DNA of 64,000 nt from an uncultured Eubacterium sp. (GTDB taxonomy: Bacteria; Bacillota; Clostridia; Lachnospirales; Lachnospiraceae). The position numbers and the translations under genes were made by a program. Below the pieces are notes generated by a model. The model saw only the letters and a list, made by a program, of their open reading frames with translations. It had not been told where the DNA came from and did no database searches. Below, one piece after another: positions 58,908-64,000 of this stretch; within the stretch, counting starts at the first letter, position 1; every line of letters begins with the position of its first letter. The DNA lies in contig CAMWXD010000002.1 of NCBI GenBank assembly GCA_947178105.1, forward strand, positions 113,924-177,923, in the 5' to 3' direction.

Positions 58908-59360
58908 ATGGCAGACCAGCTTTTCCCGGTATTTGAAGTCCCGGATATTGATGCAGGGGATGACGAATACGATGCGGAATATAAGCGGAGTGTGAAATGG
59001 GATCCCGTCATGGGGGATTTTGCCAGGGATAACGCAGGAAATATGGTTCCATGCGAAGGACGTGAGGCGTTTGCAACATGGTGTTTTAAAATGGTGCAGA
59101 CAGAACGGTACGGCCATAGCGCCTATCTTGAGGAAATAACCGGGTATGGCCTTGGCTCTGAACTTGAAGAGGCGGTGCAGGAAAGCGACCATGATATTAC
59201 TGAGTCCATGATCATCCGGACAATTACAGAAACATTAATGACGAATCCGCGTACAGAATATGTAAATAACTTTGCATTTGAATGGGAAGGGGACGACGTG
59301 CATTTTTCGTTCGATGTGAAAGGAATCGAGTGGGACGAAACATTTAAGATCACATTTTAA
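58908..59360 (+). CDS. XkdS-like baseplate protein (DUF2634)
   Basis: A 150-residue protein, with the XkdS pattern YKRSVKWDPVMGDFARDNAGNMVPCEGREAFATWCFKMVQTERYGHSAYLEEITGYGLGSELE, related to the T4 gp25-like wedge proteins. It starts behind GAAAGGGGGATAAGA. Confidence 0.9.
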   Translation: MADQLFPVFEVPDIDAGDDEYDAEYKRSVKWDPVMGDFARDNAGNMVPCEGREAFATWCFKMVQTERYGHSAYLEEITGYGLGSELEEAVQESDHDITESMIIRTITETLMTNPRTEYVNNFAFEWEGDDVHFSFDVKGIEWDETFKITF

Positions 59361-59376
59361 AGAAAGGGTGGATGTA

Positions 59377-60498
59377 ATGCAGCCAGAATTTATACAGCCG
59401 GACTTTGTGGCAAATAACAGCCCAGAAGAAATACATGAGCGTATGATGGGAAACCTGCCTGCGGACATTGATGATATGCCGGGCGGCTTCCCATATGATT
59501 TTACCATGCCGGCAGCGATCCAGAAATCCGAGATCGTGCAGTTTTACATTGTGCGCGCAATCATGGCGGCATTCCCTCAGTTTGCATGGGATGATTGGCT
59601 GGATTACCAGGGAATGCAGGTAAATTTAACGAGGCATCCTGCGAAAAAGGCGCATTGTGTATTAGAAATACAGGGGGCTGCCGGTACCGAAATTGAAGCC
59701 GGGGCTGTGTTCTGCGTCCCGGCAACAAGGTTTACGCCGGCGATTGGGTTTTCTTCGGATGATAGCTGCGTGATCGGGGAAGATGGGACAGCCCTTGTAC
59801 CAGTAACGGCGGTTGATGACGGCCCGGAATCAAATGTCAAAGCGGACTGTATTGTTATTATGGAAAACCCGCTGGATGAAATAATTGCAATCACAAATCC
59901 GGAACCGGCAATAGGCGGGGCGCGGCGTGAGCCAGACGATGATTTTTTTGACCGGATAGCAGAGGAATATGCCAACAGCAGGACATTCCTTGGAAACGAC
60001 AGGGATTACATACGATGGGCTAAGGAGGCGGGTGCCGGGGACTGTATCGTAGACCCGGCATTTGATGGGCCAGGCACTGTCAAGCTTGTGCTGGTTGATA
60101 CGAATGGCCAGCCTGCAAATGAAGAACTGGTGCAGGCTGTATATGATTATATTGTTTCACCGGATGACCGTTCGAGGAGGCTGCTGCCAACTGCCTGCGC
60201 GAAACTGTCATGTGTCCCGGCAACAACCCTGCGGGTGAATTATGAATGCACTGGGATGTTGTATGACAAAGATATTACAAACCCAGGACAGATTTCGCGC
60301 TGTTTTGAAAAAGCGGTTATGGCGGTATATGCACAAGCAAAGCAGGAAGGCATACTCCGGTATAATGATGTCCGGCCGGTACTTCGGGGCATAGATGGGC
60401 TGGAAGACTTTGAGGGCTTTTATATGAACGGGTCTATGAAAAACATTGTGCTAAGCAGCGAAGAATATCCATTAACGGGAAGCTGCATGTTTCGTTAG
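59377..60498 (+). CDS. Baseplate J-like protein (XkdT)
   Basis: A 373-residue wedge protein: FYIVRAIMAAFPQFAWDDWLDYQGMQVNLTRHPAKKAHCVLEIQGAAGTEIEAGAVFCVPATRF, DGPESNVKADCIVIMENPLDEI and EPDDDFFDRIAEEYANSRTFLGNDRDYIRWAKEAGAG are typical of baseplate J. ATG 59377 is eight bases after AAGGG; a GTG at 59368 is an alternative. Confidence 0.93.
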   Translation: MQPEFIQPDFVANNSPEEIHERMMGNLPADIDDMPGGFPYDFTMPAAIQKSEIVQFYIVRAIMAAFPQFAWDDWLDYQGMQVNLTRHPAKKAHCVLEIQGAAGTEIEAGAVFCVPATRFTPAIGFSSDDSCVIGEDGTALVPVTAVDDGPESNVKADCIVIMENPLDEIIAITNPEPAIGGARREPDDDFFDRIAEEYANSRTFLGNDRDYIRWAKEAGAGDCIVDPAFDGPGTVKLVLVDTNGQPANEELVQAVYDYIVSPDDRSRRLLPTACAKLSCVPATTLRVNYECTGMLYDKDITNPGQISRCFEKAVMAVYAQAKQEGILRYNDVRPVLRGIDGLEDFEGFYMNGSMKNIVLSSEEYPLTGSCMFR

Positions 60499-60507
60499 GA
60501 GGCGCTT

Positions 60508-61362
60508 ATGGGCAGGATAGACCTAGAAAATTTCCCTACGAGCAGCAGCGCATTACGTATGCTCGATGATGTGTCAACTGGGTTTTATGAAAATTCATAT
60601 GTAGGAAAATGGCTGTTTCAGGTAATGGGGCTGGAATACGATGATGCGTTTCAATTAGTGGAAGAATTGCCAAAACAGTTTTTTCCGGAAACAGCTACAT
60701 GGGGGCTGAAATACCATGAAATGAAATGGCAACTGCCGGTCAGAGAAAACCTTGGGCTAGAAGAAAGGCGCAGGCTGATTTACAGAAAAAGGGACTACCG
60801 CGCGCCTATGACGCCGTATCGAATGGAAACTTTCGTAAGGAATGCCACAGGATTAGATGTATACATAGCTGACTGCCATGACCGTGGAAAATTTGGGTTT
60901 TCTCCAGGGCATCCCAATATATTCCGCGTAGATATTGAGGGAGGCGCAACGCTGGACGTAATCATAAAAGCTTTGAAGCTGCTGAATGAAATCAAACAGT
61001 CTCATACTATTTATGGAATATACCACAGCCTTGCAGGCGGGCCAGCAGATATGAAAACCCTTGCGGGCGGCGGGATAGGCAATCGTTTAAAAGTCAAGGC
61101 AAAGGCCGAAGAAAAAATAGAATCGAAGGAAACGCTGCGTATTCTGTCCGCGGGCGTAGTTGGCGTAACGTTGAAAGCGAAGCCAATATTACAAAAACAG
61201 ATACGGGCATACGAAGCGGAGAATGTTTTAGCGGGTGTTCTGGAAGCAAACACTTTGAAGATTAAAGCAAAATTACCGGGAGAGTTAAGCGGAAGAGCAC
61301 CAGTACAGTCGGTGGTATATGAAAAGGCGGGAAACAGGCTGACGGTAAAAAGGGGGATATAA
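60508..61362 (+). CDS. XkdU/YmfQ-like baseplate protein (DUF2313), extended
   Basis: A 284-residue protein. The first 190 residues have the YmfQ/XkdU plan (YENSYVGKWLFQVMGLEYDDAFQLVEELPKQFFPETATWGLKYHEMKWQLP and ERRRLIYRKRDYRAPMTPYRMETFV). The last about 90 residues are Lys/Ala/Leu-rich (KVKAKAEEKIESKETLRILSAGVVG) and not part of the usual family. It may link the baseplate to the fibre. Confidence 0.82.
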   Translation: MGRIDLENFPTSSSALRMLDDVSTGFYENSYVGKWLFQVMGLEYDDAFQLVEELPKQFFPETATWGLKYHEMKWQLPVRENLGLEERRRLIYRKRDYRAPMTPYRMETFVRNATGLDVYIADCHDRGKFGFSPGHPNIFRVDIEGGATLDVIIKALKLLNEIKQSHTIYGIYHSLAGGPADMKTLAGGGIGNRLKVKAKAEEKIESKETLRILSAGVVGVTLKAKPILQKQIRAYEAENVLAGVLEANTLKIKAKLPGELSGRAPVQSVVYEKAGNRLTVKRGI

Positions 61363-61366
61363 AAGC

Positions 61367-61828
61367 ATGGCAGATACAAAGTATTTTGCGGTTGTGACAG
61401 ATTCAGGCGCAAAAGAAATGCTTGAAGCAGTTAATGAAGAAAGAAAAGTCAATATTACGCACTTTGCGGTTGGGGACGGTGGAGGGAAGTATTATGTGCC
61501 GGATGTCACTATGACAGAGTTAAAAAACGAGGTATGGCGTGGTGAAATAGGGTCATGCAGGATCAGCGAGGAATCTGAAAATGTTATGGTCGTAGAAACT
61601 GTAATACCGTCAAATGAAGGCGGCTTTACAATCCGGGAAATGGCGGTATTTGATGAAAAAGGGATCATGGTCGCTGTGTGCAATACTCCGGATACAGCAA
61701 AAGTAAAAGTCACGGATGGCGTAGTGCATGAGCTACACCTGCAGATGGAAATATTGCTTAACAATAAGGATTCTGCGCAGTTGGTTGTGAACCCGAATGT
61801 AGTAGTGGCAACAAAAAAGATATTATAA
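61367..61828 (+). CDS. Tail fibre N-terminal-domain protein
   Basis: A 153-residue protein matching the phage tail-collar/fibre N-terminal domain (DTKYFAVVTDSGAKEMLEAVNEERKVNITHFAVGDGGGKYYVPDVTMTELKNEVWRGEI). In many phages this domain heads a long fibre; here it stands alone, and the next genes seem to supply the rest. Confidence 0.85.
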   Translation: MADTKYFAVVTDSGAKEMLEAVNEERKVNITHFAVGDGGGKYYVPDVTMTELKNEVWRGEIGSCRISEESENVMVVETVIPSNEGGFTIREMAVFDEKGIMVAVCNTPDTAKVKVTDGVVHELHLQMEILLNNKDSAQLVVNPNVVVATKKIL

Positions 61829-61842
61829 ATTTAAGAATAGAA

Positions 61843-62193
61843 ATGCTGCAGAAAATGGACAGCCTATATAGGCTTTTCTGTGGCTATTACTACAACCAAA
61901 AAGAAAAGAAGATCGCAAGCCTGCGCTCGCATGATTATGTAAATGGGAAACTGGTTTTCCCGGAAGGCGCCGCTTCCTTGGACGGCAGCAAGATTGTTTT
62001 GCAGAGTACTCCAGCGGGAAGCTGGCCACCGATCCCAGATACCGGAACCGGCACGCCGGATATCGGAAGTGGTACAGAAGGTACTGGAAGCCTGGAAGAG
62101 ATTGCCGCTGCCGCGGCAAAGATCGTAGAAGGAAATATGGTAGAGATTGAAGCGGGGCAGGTAAAAAATATGTTCCGTGGAGAAAAGGCATAA
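61843..62193 (+). CDS. Small fibre-region protein
   Basis: A 116-residue protein with a Gly/Thr/Pro-rich linker (PDTGTGTPDIGSGTEGTG) and an alanine-rich helix. It has only a weak ribosome binding site, so the start is uncertain. Probably a fibre-linked part. Confidence 0.55.
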   Translation: MLQKMDSLYRLFCGYYYNQKEKKIASLRSHDYVNGKLVFPEGAASLDGSKIVLQSTPAGSWPPIPDTGTGTPDIGSGTEGTGSLEEIAAAAAKIVEGNMVEIEAGQVKNMFRGEKA

Positions 62194-62220
62194 AAAATCA
62201 TTTTGAAGGAGGATACAAGT

Positions 62221-62823
62221 ATGCAGGTTACAGGATTACAAACGCTGAATGCCTTGGTTGAGGAGCTAACCGGAAACTATGCGCAGAAAAAAGACCTGGC
62301 ACAGTACAGCCTGAAAAAACAGGAGACAGCAGAGGAAGGGTATGCGTCAACCTACTGGCTTACAAAAAACGGCCAGAGGGCCGGGGACGCCATTAATATC
62401 CCCAAAGATAAGTTTTTGAAATCAGCCCATACAAAAACAGCCACGGAAGACGGCAGCCCGGTGGAAGGCTGCAAAGCGGGTGAAAAATACATTGACCTGC
62501 TGGTTGAAACAGAAAACAGCCCGGAAACGGGGGAGCATTTGTACCTGATGCTGAAAGATATGGTGGAACCGGTTCAGGAAGGGGATGGGATTGTTTTTTC
62601 TGAGGATAATGCCATTTCTATAAAACTGGATACGGCTTCTGGGAACGGCCTGTCTGTCGGCCCAGAGGGTTTGTCACTTGCACTTGCGACAACATCGTCC
62701 GCAGGGGCTATGTCTGCAGGGGACAAGGCAAAATTAGACGGCCTGGGCTTTACGGAAATCACAAAAGAGGAAGTAAAGGCGATGTTTGTATCCGCTTCCG
62801 GAGGGGCACAGCCGCAGGAATAG
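62221..62823 (+). CDS. Tail fibre-like protein
   Basis: A 200-residue protein. LQTLNALVEELTGNYAQKKDLAQYSLKKQETAEEGYASTYWLTKNGQRAGDAINIPKDKFLKSAHTKT and TTSSAGAMSAGDKAKLDGL are common in fibre shafts and tips of Firmicute phages. The ATG follows AAGGAGGATACAAGT. Confidence 0.75.
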   Translation: MQVTGLQTLNALVEELTGNYAQKKDLAQYSLKKQETAEEGYASTYWLTKNGQRAGDAINIPKDKFLKSAHTKTATEDGSPVEGCKAGEKYIDLLVETENSPETGEHLYLMLKDMVEPVQEGDGIVFSEDNAISIKLDTASGNGLSVGPEGLSLALATTSSAGAMSAGDKAKLDGLGFTEITKEEVKAMFVSASGGAQPQE

Positions 62824-62832
62824 GAGGCCGGG

Positions 62833-63084
62833 ATGAATTGGTTTAACAGAAACAGCCTGGAGGGCCTGGCAGAAGGCGTAAATGAAAATATTCTGGCCCT
62901 GGCGGCTGCCGTACAGGGTGCGGTGGAAGAAGCCTATGCCAATATAAGGGGACTGGAAGCCAGGCTGGATGCCCTGGAGCAGAATGCTGTCGCAGTCAGA
63001 TATGCCGATGGCAGCAAGTTAGAAATTTTTCCAGCCGTTTCAGCAGGCACAGGCAGCCAGGAAGGGAAAGGAGAGGAAACGTAA
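62833..63084 (+). CDS. Small coiled-coil fibre-region protein
   Basis: An 83-residue protein, mostly one long helix (EGVNENILALAAAVQGAVEEAYANIRGLEARLDALEQN), apt for a trimeric coiled coil. It ends directly before the next start. Confidence 0.6.
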   Translation: MNWFNRNSLEGLAEGVNENILALAAAVQGAVEEAYANIRGLEARLDALEQNAVAVRYADGSKLEIFPAVSAGTGSQEGKGEET

Positions 63085-63399
63085 ATGGGAGCAGATAATA
63101 GGCCTGGTTCAAATGTAAAGGAAGCTGACGGGTTCTATCTGGGGCCAAACAGGGAAGAGCTGTTGGTTGCGGATAAGCAGGCACGGCAGAAGATCGCAGA
63201 GCTTGAGGCGCGCATTGCAGAGCTTGAGGCACAGCCGCAAATATGGGCTGGGACAGACGCGCAGTATGAAATAGACAATGCAGCAGGCAAGATCAAAGAC
63301 GGCGCCATTGTGGTAAGCATACCAGAGGGCGCGGCACAGCAAGGGCAGGCGGAAGCCGCCATAGGCGTGCAGGGCGCACAGGAAGGAGGTCAGCCATGA
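63085..63399 (+). CDS. Small coiled-coil fibre-region protein
   Basis: A 104-residue protein with a heptad pattern REELLVADKQARQKIAELEARIAELEAQPQIWAG and an Ala/Gly/Gln-rich end. It overlaps the next gene by four bases. Confidence 0.6.
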   Translation: MGADNRPGSNVKEADGFYLGPNREELLVADKQARQKIAELEARIAELEAQPQIWAGTDAQYEIDNAAGKIKDGAIVVSIPEGAAQQGQAEAAIGVQGAQEGGQP

Positions 63400-63887
63400 G
63401 CGTAGGGGTACATACGCCGCAGGGGCTTGTGACAGCAGCAGAAATGCGGCGGGGGCTGTCAAGCTCCAGCTCTGTCACAAGCCCGACGGAGCTTGCGATG
63501 GCGGCAAGCGAGAAAAATGCCACAGAAGAAGGCACGATGGCAAACGATATCCATAAGATCATGGAAAGCCTGGGCATGAAGCACGCTGCCGCTTCCATGC
63601 AAAACGGCGCAACAGGCGGGGTTGAGGCTTACAGGAGCGGAAATGTCGTGTTTGCCATATTCAGGATAGACGATACGGCAATCGAAAACAGCTATAACTG
63701 GAAAACGGATATCGCAAGGATGCCAGAAGGGTACCGCCCGTTTTTGGATGTTGCGATGCCTGCGCATTACGACGGGCAGGACGCCCACGTAGTCGTTACC
63801 ATAAAGACGGATGGGCAGGTAAGCGTATGGTGCAGCAAAAGCCCAGGCGGCACAATCATATTTACTGGGACATATTTTGTTTTATAA
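63396..63887 (+). CDS. Probable fibre tip / receptor-binding protein
   Basis: A 163-residue protein: a Ser-rich helical start, then a beta-rich domain (GGVEAYRSGNVVFAIFRIDDTAIENSYNWKTDIARMPEGYRPFLDVAMPAHYDGQDAHVVVTIKTDGQVSVWCSK) like small receptor-binding tips. No family is recognised with certainty. It follows a row of small coiled-coil genes and precedes a short 25-codon frame. Confidence 0.6.
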   Translation: MSVGVHTPQGLVTAAEMRRGLSSSSSVTSPTELAMAASEKNATEEGTMANDIHKIMESLGMKHAAASMQNGATGGVEAYRSGNVVFAIFRIDDTAIENSYNWKTDIARMPEGYRPFLDVAMPAHYDGQDAHVVVTIKTDGQVSVWCSKSPGGTIIFTGTYFVL

Positions 63888-63900
63888 GCGGAGGGAAAAG

Positions 63901-63978
63901 ATGGAAGCGCAAATTTATATACAGGCAGGCGGCGCCCGTATCCCAATCGGGGGAGACTGTCCGAAAACTATGAATTAA
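63901..63978 (+). CDS. 25-codon frame after the fibre gene, possibly a broken or short gene
   Basis: It starts at ATG 63901 behind GGAGGGAAAAG, reads MEAQIYIQAGGARIPIGGD and six more residues, and stops at 63976. The good ribosome binding site suggests it is, or was, translated. It may be a frameshifted or truncated fibre gene; the window ends 22 bases later. Confidence 0.35.
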   Translation: MEAQIYIQAGGARIPIGGDCPKTMN

Positions 63979-64000
63979 GCATTAACTGATCTTAGTAGCT

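Larger units (their letters stand above)
6183..64000. mobile_element. Large temperate phage (prophage), contractile-tailed; left part, right end outside window
   Basis: All genes from 6200 to the end of the window form a continuous phage order: integrase, accessory genes, repressor, early regulators, recombination and replication, late regulator, packaging, head, tail and fibres. Head genes are of Mu type (portal gp29/DUF935, MuF) and tail genes of PBSX/Xkd type with a sheath, so the particle should be a myovirus. The left boundary lies between the guaA stop (5972) and the integrase stop (6200). No attR, holin or endolysin is in view, so the exact attachment core cannot be read. Confidence 0.9.

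Noticed and set aside
63396..64000. Diversity-generating retroelement at the fibre end
   Set aside because: No reverse transcriptase or template repeat is in the window; nothing visible supports it.

Overview
The window holds the end of a chromosomal segment of a spore-forming, Gram-positive, anaerobe-type Firmicute, most like a Lachnospiraceae or other Clostridia genome, followed by about 58 kb of one large prophage whose right end lies outside the window. The host call rests on a flotillin gene, the clostridial/bacillar sporulation regulator spoIIID, deoC, guaA, AGGAGG-type ribosome binding sites and frequent TTG/GTG starts. No species can be named from what is visible.

Host part (1-about 6180): the 3' end of a flotillin gene; spoIIID; a coiled-coil membrane protein; a convergent CmpB-type membrane protein; deoC; a repeat-filled intergenic region; and guaA with its terminator. 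Downstream of guaA a strong promoter drives a short leader that looks like a holin-like type I toxin transcript. It stops after four codons, against the 3' end of the phage integrase.

Lysogeny and accessory part of the prophage (6200-about 12400, minus strand): tyrosine integrase, DinD, a small protein, HicA/HicB, a DUF4041/T5orf172 protein, a small L7/L12-like protein and a repressor made of four consecutive HTH-like units. Two short gene-end duplicates look like scars of cassette insertion around dinD and hicAB. A divergent operator region (12370-12437) separates the repressor from the early genes.

Early/replication part (12454-31504, plus strand): small regulators, a zinc-ribbon protein next to a single-chain SbcD-SbcC (Mre11-Rad50-like) fusion, a replisome organizer, a DnaC-like loader, a divergently transcribed HTH regulator facing a methylase-like gene through three 19-bp operators, a PcfK/AcrIIA9-like protein with PcfJ, a Gp37/Gp68 protein, RecU, a phage sliding clamp, and a string of small cysteine-rich proteins with a decayed adenine methylase start among them.

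Late part: an ArpU-type regulator (31601), then an unusual cargo of a Na+/solute symporter, two PP-loop (PAPS-reductase-like) enzymes and two ParB-like proteins (32390-36971), placed directly before the packaging genes. Terminase, Mu-type portal and MuF protein, XkdF protease, scaffold, decoration protein, capsid and connectors follow. The tail is contractile and PBSX-like (sheath, tube, frameshifted chaperone, tape measure, XkdP/Q/R/S/T/U equivalents), so the phage is a myovirus-type temperate phage. The window ends in tail-fibre genes; lysis genes and attR are not visible.
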